The notes beneath the pieces are model-generated. The model made no database searches. It had not been told where the DNA came from and worked only from the letters and a program-made list of their open reading frames with translations. This document shows positions 14,108-20,709 of a DNA stretch of 37,970 bases, in pieces; position 1 is the stretch's first letter; every line of letters starts with the position of its first letter. The stretch spans positions 1 through 37,970 of IMG/VR virus record IMGVR_UViG_3300042566_000283. One strand, written 5' to 3'. The stretch comes from a virus. The position numbers and the translations under genes were made by a program.

Positions 14108-14746
14108 ATGCATTACTACCAGCACCATATCGGTGACTTTATTAAGGCCACCGCTCGCCTTACAGACTTGCAGACAATGACGTATCTGCGAATGCTCTGG
14201 ATGTACTACGACATTGAAAAGCCTTTTGATAAAGACATTGAAACAATTGCGTTTCAACTTGGCGCTCAACCAAGAGACGTTGGGATGATATTGAATACGT
14301 TTTTTAAGCTTGAAAATGATGTTTGGCATCACACTCGTTGTGATGAAGAAATAGCAAGATTTCATTTGAAATCAGATCGTGCAAAGACAGCTAATAAGAT
14401 ACGTTGGGCATCCAAAATGGATGTGAAATCCGATCCAGATCAGATCGCAACCAATAACCATAAACCAATAACCAATAAAAAAACAAATACTACGCCTCAA
14501 CGTCCTGATGACGTTTCGGTAAGTGTTTGGGATGATTGGTTGAAACAACGTAAATCGATAAAAGCTATCGTCACTGAAACGGTGATAAAAAAAATTAGAA
14601 GCGAATGCGAGAAGGCAGGGATAAGCTTTGAGTCTGCACTTGAAATGATGTGCGTAAGGAATTGGAGAGGTTTTCAATCCGAATGGGTAAAACCGGGACA
14701 AGTTGCTTCTAACGTAAATATGTTGTCTGGGAGGCGCGTCATATGA
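14108..14746 (+). CDS. DUF1376-family replication protein (YdaU-like)
   Basis: I start at the ATG at 14108, which has GAGG upstream; a TTG five codons earlier is unlikely. The 212-residue product has the DUF1376 N-terminal domain: MHYYQHHIGDFIKATARL, YLRMLWMYYDIEKPF, and ELGA-type AFQLGAQPRDV followed by FFKLENDVWHH. The middle is a Lys/Asn/Thr-rich linker and the end has a helix with WRGFQSEWVKP, typical of phage replication initiator or helicase-loader-like proteins. Its place directly before primase and helicase genes supports that role. The stop overlaps the next start (ATGA). Confidence 0.75.
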   Translation: MHYYQHHIGDFIKATARLTDLQTMTYLRMLWMYYDIEKPFDKDIETIAFQLGAQPRDVGMILNTFFKLENDVWHHTRCDEEIARFHLKSDRAKTANKIRWASKMDVKSDPDQIATNNHKPITNKKTNTTPQRPDDVSVSVWDDWLKQRKSIKAIVTETVIKKIRSECEKAGISFESALEMMCVRNWRGFQSEWVKPGQVASNVNMLSGRRVI

Positions 14747-15165
14747 TCGGAAATTTGCTCAATCGCCTAGAGAAAGTTAAAGGCAAGAAAGGCCGTTGGA
14801 CTGCTTGTTGTCCCGCTCACGGCGACAAAAGCCCTAGCCTGGCTATCACGCAACTTGATGATGGACGAATCCTGCTGAAATGTTTTGCTGGCTGTTCTGC
14901 TTACGAAGTTGTTTCAGCCGTAGGCATGGACATGACTGATCTGTTTCCTAAAGACGATCTTTTAAAACCAGGTATCCACTGGCTGAAATCAGAGCGTAAG
15001 CCGTTCTATGCTGCTGACTTGCTGAAAATTATCCATTTTGAGGCACTTGTAACGTCGCTGGTGGCGTTTGATATAGCAGAGGGTAGGAAAGTATCAGATG
15101 CTGACAGAAAACGCCTTAAAACGGCTTTTGAACGTATCAACGAAGCGGCGGGGTATATGCAATGA
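14743..15165 (+). CDS. Primase-type zinc-binding domain protein (stand-alone)
   Basis: A 140-residue protein. Residues 22-51 carry a CHC2-like zinc ribbon: CCPAHGDKSPSLAI, then LLKCFAGCSAYEVV, giving the Cys-x2-His...Cys-x3-Cys pattern of bacterial and T7-type primases. In primases this domain recognises the priming site. No TOPRIM catalytic domain follows; the remaining 80 residues are helical. It overlaps both neighbours by 4 nt. It probably works with the helicase encoded next, or recruits the host primase DnaG. Confidence 0.8.
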   Translation: MIGNLLNRLEKVKGKKGRWTACCPAHGDKSPSLAITQLDDGRILLKCFAGCSAYEVVSAVGMDMTDLFPKDDLLKPGIHWLKSERKPFYAADLLKIIHFEALVTSLVAFDIAEGRKVSDADRKRLKTAFERINEAAGYMQ

Positions 15166-16157
15166 GTGTTTACGAAAGGGCATTAGACCTAGATGCCGCC
15201 AGAAAAGCGCGGATTATCAAATCAGATTCAATTGACGTAGAGAAATATCTTCACGCAAATGATGTAACGATAAGAGTAAAGAAAGCTATTGATTGGCTAG
15301 AAACGATTAAAGAAAACTATCTTTCTGAATCGTCTAATCATCAAATTACTTTGCCGTGGACAAAAACGCATAACGGTTTTGCGTATCGTACTGGAGAGGT
15401 AACGGTATATGCTGGTGGCAACGGTGGCGGTAAATCGCTGATTACTGGTCAGATTGCGTTAAACCTAGTGAAGCAAGGCCAAACCGTTTGTATCGCTTCG
15501 TTTGAGATGAAGCCTGAACGGACGTTAGAACGAATGATGCGCCAGTTTGCCGGTGAGTTTATTGATTCTCCGATGACGCATGACCGTAAGTCTTACATTG
15601 AAAAACTTGTTGGCAGGATGGATAAGTTCCTGTCTGACAAGATGTACATTTACGATCAACAGGGAACGACTTCAGCGGATAAAGTCATAGCGATGGCTAG
15701 GTATTGCGCGATTGAGTTAGGTGTACAACATATTTTTATCGATTCGCTGATGAAGTGCGTTAAGGGTGAGGATGACTTTAACGGCCAAAAGAGCTTTATT
15801 GATGAGCTGACGGCTATCGCTCGTGACCATAACGTACACATTCATTTAGTCCACCATATCCGCAAGCTGGTGAACGAGGAACAGCAGCCGAATAAGAATG
15901 ATTTGAAGGGTAGTGGAAGCATTTCTGACCAGGTTGATAACGTATTTCTAATGTGGCGTAACAAGAAAAAAGAAAATCTTAGAAACATGGGTGAGCATGT
16001 GGACGAAAACATGCCAGATGCTTATCTAATGTGTGAGAAGCAGCGTAACGGCGAAAGCCAGGAGTGGTATTCACTTTGGTATCACGCCAGCAGCCAGCAG
16101 TTTGTCGAGAAACTTGGTTCTTTGCCGCAAGACTTTGATAACGTTGGCCGGTTGTGA
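15162..16157 (+). CDS. DnaB-like replicative helicase (RecA-fold ATPase)
   Basis: A 331-residue ATPase. Walker A is VYAGGNGGGKSLITGQIA (residues about 82-99), Walker B is HIFIDSLMK (about 190-198), and a Glu-x-x-x-Arg-like CIASFEMKPERTLERMM follows Walker A, as in DnaB-type C-terminal domains. IHLVHHIRK and GSGSISDQVDNVFLMWR correspond to the later helicase motifs. The protein lacks the N-terminal DnaB domain, so it resembles the helicase half of T7 gp4 with the zinc domain on a separate gene just upstream. Confidence 0.85.
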   Translation: MSVYERALDLDAARKARIIKSDSIDVEKYLHANDVTIRVKKAIDWLETIKENYLSESSNHQITLPWTKTHNGFAYRTGEVTVYAGGNGGGKSLITGQIALNLVKQGQTVCIASFEMKPERTLERMMRQFAGEFIDSPMTHDRKSYIEKLVGRMDKFLSDKMYIYDQQGTTSADKVIAMARYCAIELGVQHIFIDSLMKCVKGEDDFNGQKSFIDELTAIARDHNVHIHLVHHIRKLVNEEQQPNKNDLKGSGSISDQVDNVFLMWRNKKKENLRNMGEHVDENMPDAYLMCEKQRNGESQEWYSLWYHASSQQFVEKLGSLPQDFDNVGRL

Positions 16158-16363
16158 TTGATACAAATAGCGAAGAATATCGCCATCAATGTGAAGTGCG
16201 CTATGTTTTGCAATGGCGCACAGCGGATAGGAACGTAGCAGTGAATTACCTATCTGACGTAAGACGAAAGCGCGGTGATGATGCTGCGGATAGGTTAGAG
16301 GACGATTGCAAGGATCAGTGGTCTAAGGGAAACAGAGGCGCAAAAGGAGATTGGCGTGAATAA
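16154..16363 (+). CDS. Small charged protein, hypothetical
   Basis: A 69-residue protein starting with GTG inside the helicase stop (GTGATTGA). It is charged and helical, with CEVRYVLQWR followed by VNYLSDVRRKRGDDAADRL and a Gly-rich basic end. This arrangement occurs in small phage proteins encoded next to replication helicases. The function is unknown. It overlaps the next gene by 8 nt. Confidence 0.6.
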   Translation: MIDTNSEEYRHQCEVRYVLQWRTADRNVAVNYLSDVRRKRGDDAADRLEDDCKDQWSKGNRGAKGDWRE

Positions 16364-16763
16364 ACAGCGAATATATGACGCAATGCTTATCAAAGCTTTT
16401 CGCAAAGACGTAAGGATGACTGATTTAGAGCGATGGCTAAAACCTTACGGAATAATGCTTGACTGCAATGAACTGAAAAGAGTGCCTGAATATATTTTTT
16501 GGCCTGGCAGAGTTCAAGAAATGGTCGGGCGGCATATGAAAATTTTAGCTGACAGGCTATGGGACACAGATTCATCAAAAGACGTTGAAACGCTTGATTG
16601 GATGGCAAATATTGAGTTTGGCAAAGCAAATAGAAAATGGGACACAGAGCGAGCCGCTTTGAAAAGAGATTCAAATTTAGCTAGGCGCAAAACAAAGTTG
16701 CTGGCTGAAGCAATTCGTAACGACAAGAATAGAGCATCAAATCAATGGAAAATCGTGAAATGA
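16356..16763 (+). CDS. Basic helical protein, hypothetical
   Basis: A 135-residue protein starting with GTG, with AAGGAG six bases upstream (16344-16349). It is rich in Lys, Arg and Trp; the N-terminal half contains FRKDVRMTDLERWLKPYG and the C-terminal third is a long basic helix (AALKRDSNLARRKTKLLAEA). Nucleic-acid binding is plausible from charge alone. The start codon and spacing suit the operon. I do not recognise the family. Confidence 0.55.
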   Translation: MNKQRIYDAMLIKAFRKDVRMTDLERWLKPYGIMLDCNELKRVPEYIFWPGRVQEMVGRHMKILADRLWDTDSSKDVETLDWMANIEFGKANRKWDTERAALKRDSNLARRKTKLLAEAIRNDKNRASNQWKIVK

Positions 16764-17044
16764 GAGCATACAGAGTAGATACAAACCAGCGGGAAATCGT
16801 ACATGGACTTCGTGAAGCTGGATACACAGTCCAGCATCTTCACAAAGTAGGGCAGGGTTGCCCGGATATTTTGGTCGGCGCAAAGAATGGATTGCGGAAA
16901 TTTAACTTGTTGCTTGAGATAAAAGAGGGTGACGGGAAAATGACGGCGCAGCAAATTGTATGGCACGCGGATTGGCTAGGTCAGGTTGCAGTTGTCCGTA
17001 ATCTTGCGGAGGCATTGGAGGCTGTAAAAAATGCCATCAAGTAA
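16760..17044 (+). CDS. VRR-NUC-type nuclease
   Basis: I choose the ATG at 16760, which makes an ATGA overlap with the preceding stop; an ATG at 16745 adds five residues. The 94-residue protein shows the VRR-NUC pattern: REAGYTVQHLHKVGQGCPDILVG in pieces at residues 18-40 (catalytic Asp after Gly-Cys-Pro), LLLEIKEGDGKMT (52-64, with the Glu-x-Lys), then AQQIVWHADWLGQVAVVR. Stand-alone domains of this type are structure-specific endonucleases that can cut Holliday junctions. The role is probably recombination or replication-intermediate processing. Confidence 0.78.
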   Translation: MRAYRVDTNQREIVHGLREAGYTVQHLHKVGQGCPDILVGAKNGLRKFNLLLEIKEGDGKMTAQQIVWHADWLGQVAVVRNLAEALEAVKNAIK

Positions 17045-17450
17045 AAAGCCCAGGAAGAAGCAAACAAAAGTCAGGGCAGGAATTCCGCTGACAATCAGGC
17101 ATGGAGCAGACGAAGAAACTGCGCTCCAGTTGACTCCGCATCTTGAGTTAATGAAATTTAGAGAAGGAATCGCAGATGAACAATCCTGGCACACGATAAC
17201 TGCTCGTCTGAACGTGGGCATGACAGCAGCTTGGCAAAATGATCTAGATATGACGGTTTTCCGGCGTGGCTTAGATGCTGTTATTAACGTCAGAGAACGG
17301 CATAAAAAGTCTGGTCGTTGGGCGTTGACTGGCGACGATTATCGAGACATTGGCGAGGCTTTAACTGAGACTGATAACTTACAACTATCACTAACTAGAA
17401 AGCAATTTGCAAAATCAATCGAATATGTCTTTGCAAATGCAGCTATGTGA
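17031..17450 (+). CDS. Late-replication-operon protein, hypothetical
   Basis: A 139-residue protein with GGAGG eight bases before the ATG. The first 15 residues are very basic (MPSSKKPRKKQTKVRAG); the rest is helical, with HTITARLNVGMTAAW and LDAVINVRERH. Similar proteins with a basic tip are found at the end of phage replication operons, sometimes where lambda-type phages place the antiterminator Q, but I see no Q-like zinc finger. It ends at the -35/-10 region of the promoter for the structured RNA. Confidence 0.55.
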   Translation: MPSSKKPRKKQTKVRAGIPLTIRHGADEETALQLTPHLELMKFREGIADEQSWHTITARLNVGMTAAWQNDLDMTVFRRGLDAVINVRERHKKSGRWALTGDDYRDIGEALTETDNLQLSLTRKQFAKSIEYVFANAAM

Positions 17451-17458
17451 TCTATAAT
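17431..17458 (+). promoter_or_regulatory. Strong sigma70 promoter for the structured RNA
   Basis: TTGCAA (17431-17436), a 16-bp spacer and a perfect TATAAT (17453-17458). The predicted start (about 17465) falls five bases before the first arm of the RNA stem at 17470. The promoter overlaps the last codons of the preceding gene. Confidence 0.75.
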
Positions 17459-17464
17459 TTTCTT

Positions 17465-17547
17465 GTCTATGTGTCAGGCGTAGATAATCTACCTAAGCCC
17501 TTAAAGCTTTGGTTTTCCTCCCTTAAGTGGGAACGTGCCTGACACAC
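17465..17547 (+). ncRNA. Structured RNA, C4-antisense-like
   Basis: A perfect 10-bp outer stem, TGTGTCAGGC (17470-17479) with GCCTGACACA (17537-17546), encloses a small hairpin GTAGA-TAA-TCTAC (17480-17492) and a second hairpin closed by CCC/GGG around TTAAGT (17520-17531). The unpaired segment 17495-17518 is complementary to 17550-17573, just 3' of the RNA (23 of 24 positions pair, three as G-U). A short structured RNA, its own promoter and complementarity to the adjacent downstream transcript are the layout of phage P1/P7 C4 antisense RNA, which represses the antirepressor gene. The assignment to C4 is by architecture, not a database match. Confidence 0.6.
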
Positions 17548-17549
17548 GG

Positions 17550-17573
17550 GGAAAGCCAAGACTTTAGGGGCTT
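17550..17573 (+). promoter_or_regulatory. Predicted target/anti-sequence of the C4-like RNA
   Basis: This 24-nt segment can pair with 17495-17518 at 23 positions (20 Watson-Crick, three G-U, one mismatch). It includes the purine-rich TTTAGGGG, which could serve as a ribosome site. Pairing in cis would be an alternative fold to the outer stem; pairing in trans would be antisense control. Confidence 0.5.
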
Positions 17574-17575
17574 TG

Positions 17576-17846
17576 TCATTTCCGGTACATAGACCGTACT
17601 GATCGCGTTAGCAGTGTGTCCAAGTTCGGGACTGCCATCAAGAAAACCGAATGCGCTATGTGACAGGACGGCGCGAGAACTCGTTACAGGTATCTCAGGA
17701 ACAGGGCAGCAAGGTTGATATACGGATGGGCCACGATACGGTCGCCCTGGAAATCGAATGTAACCCCGCGAGGGATTAGCTAGTGCGAGAAGAGCGTATA
17801 GATCAACCTCTCGTCCTGTCCTATTGTCCAATGAAATATTATTGCA
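17576..17846 (+). other. 271-nt stretch without a convincing gene
   Basis: It lies downstream of the C4-like target. The longest + strand frame with ATG is 17651-17779 (42 codons, MRYVTGRRENSLQVSQEQG...), without a ribosome site. Another frame beginning near 17596 (CTG or GTG) reads CPSSGLPSRKPNALCDRTAR and ends at a TGA near 17718. A local hairpin forms around GTCC/GGAC near 17620-17636. The stretch may hold a small regulated gene, the leader of the next gene, or further RNA structure. Confidence 0.35.
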
Positions 17847-18179
17847 ATGACAAAACAAATAGACCCTAACGAAGCAATCCTTTACATGATTAAAAACGCT
17901 GAAGCCTACGCTAAAGCCAAGGCTAATGTCACATTTTTATCAGAATACAGGAAATCAAAGAAAGCTATCATTTTCCAGAACGCATTGGGAAATACAATTG
18001 CGGACAAGGAATCATTCGCCTATAGTCATCCTGAGTACCTTGAAGTTTTGGATGGTCTTAAACAGGCTGTAGAAGAAGCCGAAAGACTAAGGTGGATGCT
18101 GGTAGCGGCACAAGCCAGGATCGACGTCTGGCGCTCACAGGAAGCGTCTAATAGGAATATAGATAGGAATACGCAATGA
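17847..18179 (+). CDS. Conserved helical phage protein, hypothetical
   Basis: A 110-residue, charged helical protein (MTKQIDPNEAILYMIKNAEA, AKANVTFLSEYRKSKKA, SFAYSHPEYLEVLDGLKQAV, ERLRWMLVAAQARIDVWRSQE). Proteins of this form are common in early regions of lambda-like phages and prophages, with a YSHPEY motif and a C-terminal helix ending in Arg/Trp-rich residues. The function is not known. There is no clear Shine-Dalgarno, so its translation may depend on the upstream RNA region. It overlaps the next gene by 4 nt and starts the accessory array. Confidence 0.65.
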   Translation: MTKQIDPNEAILYMIKNAEAYAKAKANVTFLSEYRKSKKAIIFQNALGNTIADKESFAYSHPEYLEVLDGLKQAVEEAERLRWMLVAAQARIDVWRSQEASNRNIDRNTQ

Positions 18180-18418
18180 AAACACCACACAAGCACGCAG
18201 AGCTAATCAAAGCATGGGCCGATGGCGCGGAGGTTGAGATGTGGGATGGTGAATCTTGGTTGCCGCGTGAAAGCCCGTATTGGAACGAGGCTATTGTTTA
18301 CCGCATCAAGCCCGAGCCGAAGCCGGATGTTGTGAATATGTACGACCTTCGCCTTCGCATTCGCCTGACTTTTGACGGCGATACATGCAAGTTGAAGAAC
18401 GCGGAGGTGCTGGAATGA
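18176..18418 (+). CDS. Accessory-array protein, paralogue 1 of the KHAELIKAWADG family
   Basis: An 80-residue protein: HKHAELIKAWADGAEVEMWDG at residues 5-25 (shown in parts), a Trp-rich centre, then VYRIKPEPKPDVV and a C-terminal LTFDGDTCKLKNAEVLE. The same order is found in the gene at 18648-18956, including nearly identical DNA at both ends, so the two arose by duplication. This family occurs in phages and prophages, often as substrate-like or DUF-type proteins of unknown role. Stop and start overlap both neighbours (ATGA). Confidence 0.7.
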   Translation: MKTPHKHAELIKAWADGAEVEMWDGESWLPRESPYWNEAIVYRIKPEPKPDVVNMYDLRLRIRLTFDGDTCKLKNAEVLE

Positions 18419-18651
18419 ACCAAGACGATGTTATCCGCATGGCGCGTGAAGCCGGCCTGCTGCGAGCAGGCGATATCTGGACAGAGCCGCATCGGTGGGG
18501 TGCGACCGAAGTCGAGCGATTTGCCGCTTTGGTCGCAGCGCATGAACGTGAAGAAGCAGCGGGGATTTGTGACCGATTTCAAGCTCGTGATGTAGGAATG
18601 CAACCGGCAGAGTGCGCTGCCGCTATCCGCGCAAGAGGAGAGACGAAATGA
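18415..18651 (+). CDS. Small accessory protein (DVIRMAREAG family)
   Basis: A 78-residue protein starting at ATG 18415 within the previous stop. The N-terminus MNQDDVIRMAREAGLLRAG and the middle VERFAALVAAHEREEAAGIC are common in phage accessory proteins, where they precede a Cys-x-Arg-Phe-like helix and an AAIRARGE tail. No catalytic site is visible and the function is unknown. GC-rich codons are more frequent here than in the structural genes. It is coupled to the paralogue that follows. Confidence 0.65.
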   Translation: MNQDDVIRMAREAGLLRAGDIWTEPHRWGATEVERFAALVAAHEREEAAGICDRFQARDVGMQPAECAAAIRARGETK

Positions 18652-18956
18652 AACAACCACACAAACACGCAGAGCTGATTAAGGCATGGGCCGATGGTGC
18701 GGAGATTGAATATTTTAATGGATATCAGTGGGAGAAATGGTCAGTTAACGCGTCCCCGTCTTGGTATGAAAATAACGAATATCGAATCAAGCCCGAGCCG
18801 AAGCCGGATGTTGTTCGGTACATGGCTATTAGCGCCCCAAAAACTGATTACGTTGAGACTTTTGTGCCTTCACTTTGTCCATCCCGTGCAACCAACCTTC
18901 GCCTCATCTTCGACGGCGAGACAGGCAAGCTGAAGAAAGCGGAGGTGCTGGAATGA
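18648..18956 (+). CDS. Accessory-array protein, paralogue 2 of the KHAELIKAWADG family
   Basis: A 102-residue protein starting at ATG 18648 (the upstream in-frame ATG at 18612 lies inside the preceding gene). It shares HKHAELIKAWADGAE, EYRIKPEPKPDVV and LIFDGETGKLKKAEVLE with the 80-residue protein at 18176-18418, but carries a different middle and an extra insert after the KPEPKPD motif (YMAISAPKTDYVETFV). This is a tandem duplicate separated by one gene. The role is unknown. Confidence 0.7.
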   Translation: MKQPHKHAELIKAWADGAEIEYFNGYQWEKWSVNASPSWYENNEYRIKPEPKPDVVRYMAISAPKTDYVETFVPSLCPSRATNLRLIFDGETGKLKKAEVLE

Positions 18957-19048
18957 CTGATTTAGGGGCAATATCAATAGCTATCGCTATCTACTGTGGA
19001 TTGAAGGCGGTCGCGGAATCGTTAAAGACTGAATGGGAGGGAAAATGA
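18953..19048 (+). CDS. 31-residue microprotein with a hydrophobic segment
   Basis: An ATG at 18953 overlaps the preceding stop and the TGA at 19046-19048 overlaps the next ATG. The product (MTDLGAISIAIAIYCGLKAV then AESLKTEWEGK) has one short hydrophobic helix and a charged tail. The exact ATGA junctions on both sides argue that it is translated. It also places a GGGAGGG ribosome site for the next gene at its 3' end. Confidence 0.55.
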   Translation: MTDLGAISIAIAIYCGLKAVAESLKTEWEGK

Positions 19049-19449
19049 TTACCCTAACACGCGAGGAAGCGCAGCTGGTAATGGATGCGCTTGGAAGCTG
19101 CGAAGAAGATTGGATACCTGATGGAGAATGGGAAACGCGAGTCGATCAATACGACCACAAGCTTGTAGCTAAAGCACTTGTAACCCTCCGCGCCCGTCTT
19201 GCTGAGAAAGAACAGGAGCCGGTGGCGTGGATAAGTAAACACGGCGTTGTTTACCCGTCAGACGCAAAGTACGAAGTTAACCCAGTTAATGAACTACAGC
19301 CCCTCTACACCGCCCCGCCGAAGCGCGAATGGGTAGGGCTGACGGATGAAGAGATACGCAACGAAGCCAACCATCATGTATTTGATGAGTCGTTTTTCAA
19401 TGGCGCAGTGTGGGCAAGAGGGAAAATAAAGGAGAAGAACAATGGATGA
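19045..19449 (+). CDS. Accessory-array protein with shared TLTREEAQ and PPxREWVGLTDEE modules
   Basis: A 134-residue protein; the ATG at 19045 follows GGGAGGG. Three recognisable modules occur in order: ITLTREEAQLVMDAL (residues 2-16), LRARLAEKEQEPVAW (about 48-62) and LYTAPPKREWVGLTDEEIRN (about 86-105). The same modules recur in the genes at 20001, 20706, 21304 and 21690, in other combinations. They are found in small accessory proteins of many Proteobacteria phages; no biochemical role is known to me. Confidence 0.65.
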   Translation: MITLTREEAQLVMDALGSCEEDWIPDGEWETRVDQYDHKLVAKALVTLRARLAEKEQEPVAWISKHGVVYPSDAKYEVNPVNELQPLYTAPPKREWVGLTDEEIRNEANHHVFDESFFNGAVWARGKIKEKNNG

Positions 19450-19792
19450 GAACAAGCCAGAGGTAAGGTCGGAAATAGACCAAATATATTCTGCAGTTAT
19501 GGCAGACACCGAAGCGTTAGAAGAAGCCAAAATGACTCTGGAAGTCATCAAAGGAACTGACCCAGGCGTTTACGATGAGATGATTGACGAAACGCTAGTT
19601 TTAATTCGTGCTGCGTTAAATACATCTATTTTGGGGATTATTGAAAAACTGCAAAAGTTTAAAAAATTATCAGAAGATGATTGCAAAGAAATATGGATAA
19701 AGGTAATGGTAGATACGAAAGGAATGACTTACTTGCCTATCTATGAGTTTGCAAAGGCTATTGAATCAAAGATAGTGGAGAAAAATAAATGA
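19442..19792 (+). CDS. Acidic helical accessory protein, hypothetical
   Basis: A 116-residue acidic protein with AGGAG before its ATG. It is predicted almost entirely helical (IDQIYSAVMADTEALEEAKM, YDEMIDETLVLIRAALNTSI, YEFAKAIESKIVEKNK). It has no shared array modules except the lysine-ending tail that resembles KIKEKN. The base composition is more AT-rich than its neighbours, suggesting a separate origin. Overlaps on both sides are 8 and 4 nt. Confidence 0.55.
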   Translation: MDENKPEVRSEIDQIYSAVMADTEALEEAKMTLEVIKGTDPGVYDEMIDETLVLIRAALNTSILGIIEKLQKFKKLSEDDCKEIWIKVMVDTKGMTYLPIYEFAKAIESKIVEKNK

Positions 19793-20004
19793 ATAATTGC
19801 GTTCATTCATGGATTTATATAGGCAGCATACGTCAAAAGGTTTTTCGATGCGCTCTTTGTGATGAGTATATGATTGATGGCCAAACACAAAATATTGAAT
19901 GGCGCGGATTAACTGATGAAGAAAGACTTTCTTGTTTAGACAAAATGACTTTTAAAGAAAGTTTGCTTGCGATAGAAGCCAAGCTGAAGGAGAAGAACAC
20001 ATGA
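19789..20004 (+). CDS. Small zinc-ribbon-like accessory protein with RGLTDEER module
   Basis: A 71-residue protein. The N-terminus has Cys4, His6 and then FRCALCDEYMI (Cys21/Cys24), which could bind one zinc ion. The middle contains WRGLTDEERLSCLD, a diverged copy of the shared REWVGLTDEE module, and the C-terminus AIEAKLKEKN matches the tail of the gene at 21690-22220. It is therefore a zinc-finger N-terminus joined to array modules. Confidence 0.6.
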   Translation: MNNCVHSWIYIGSIRQKVFRCALCDEYMIDGQTQNIEWRGLTDEERLSCLDKMTFKESLLAIEAKLKEKNT

Positions 20005-20375
20005 AAATCAGAATAAAACAATACGAGCAGGCCGCAGACGAAAGCGTTTCACTTGGCGGCATCAAGTGGCTGAACAAATGGGACGTTTGCGTGCAGTGCG
20101 ATTCGCGTGAAGAAGCAGAAGCGTTGAAAGCCCGTCTTGCGGAGCCTGAGCAGGAGCCGGTGGCGTGGCGCACTTGGTGGCCTAAGATGGGTGGCGGGTA
20201 TGCATGGGCATACGGCAACGCGCCGGCATTAGAAGACAACCTGAAAAACGAGCCACTCTACACCGCACCACCACAGCGCGAATGGGTAGGGCTGACGGAT
20301 GAGGAAAGGCGGTTTTTTGTCGCGTTAATTGGTTTTTGCACAGCCTGCTTTGCGGGGGGCATTGCACATGACTGA
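20001..20375 (+). CDS. Accessory-array protein with EPEQEPVAW and PPQREWVGLTDEE modules
   Basis: A 124-residue protein with AAGGAG before the ATG. The N-terminal part is an unrelated start (MKIRIKQYEQAADESVSLGG), followed by ALKARLAEPEQEPVAWRTWW, then LYTAPPQREWVGLTDEERRF. The C-terminus is hydrophobic (FVALIGFCTACFAGGIAHD) and could be a single membrane segment, unlike the C-termini of the other array members. It overlaps the next gene by 8 nt. Confidence 0.6.
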   Translation: MKIRIKQYEQAADESVSLGGIKWLNKWDVCVQCDSREEAEALKARLAEPEQEPVAWRTWWPKMGGGYAWAYGNAPALEDNLKNEPLYTAPPQREWVGLTDEERRFFVALIGFCTACFAGGIAHD

Positions 20376-20709
20376 CCGCGAACTGCTGGAACTCGCTGCG
20401 AAAGCAGCGGGTATTGACGGGGTATGGCAAGACTGGGACGGTATGGATATCCGTTACGGTTTTTCACAAGCAATTTATAGCAAAGATGGAGGGCACTGGA
20501 ACCCCCTGACTCATGACGGCGATGCGCTGCGGCTGGCGGTGACGTTGAATATGAGCGCCGACTTTTTCGACGATGAGATTGCAGTTGGCTACACACCTAA
20601 CTGCAACGAAAGTCAACAAGTGGTGGAATTTACAGGCGACGACCCCTACGCCGCTACTCGCCGAGCCATCGTGAGGGCGGCTGCTGAGATTGGGAAGGAG
20701 ATGAAATGA
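20368..20709 (+). CDS. Conserved accessory protein (TDRELLELAAKAAG family)
   Basis: A 113-residue protein starting at ATG 20368, preceded by GGGGGG. It begins MTDRELLELAAKAAGIDGVW, then GGHWNPLTHDGDALRLAVTL, and ends with RAIVRAAAEIGKEMK; these blocks recur together in many phage accessory proteins (sometimes placed in DUF2591-like families). The function is unknown. The ATGA overlap with the next gene and a GGAG just before that start favour coupled expression. Confidence 0.65.
   Translation: MTDRELLELAAKAAGIDGVWQDWDGMDIRYGFSQAIYSKDGGHWNPLTHDGDALRLAVTLNMSADFFDDEIAVGYTPNCNESQQVVEFTGDDPYAATRRAIVRAAAEIGKEMK

Noticed and set aside
17031-17450. Antiterminator Q
   Set aside because: Position and basic tip invite this name, but the sequence has no Q-like zinc finger or recognisable Q domain.
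17523-17858. 111-codon minus-strand frame over the structured RNA region
   Set aside because: It lies antisense to the C4-like RNA, has no ribosome site and an implausible composition rich in Pro, Ser and Cys.
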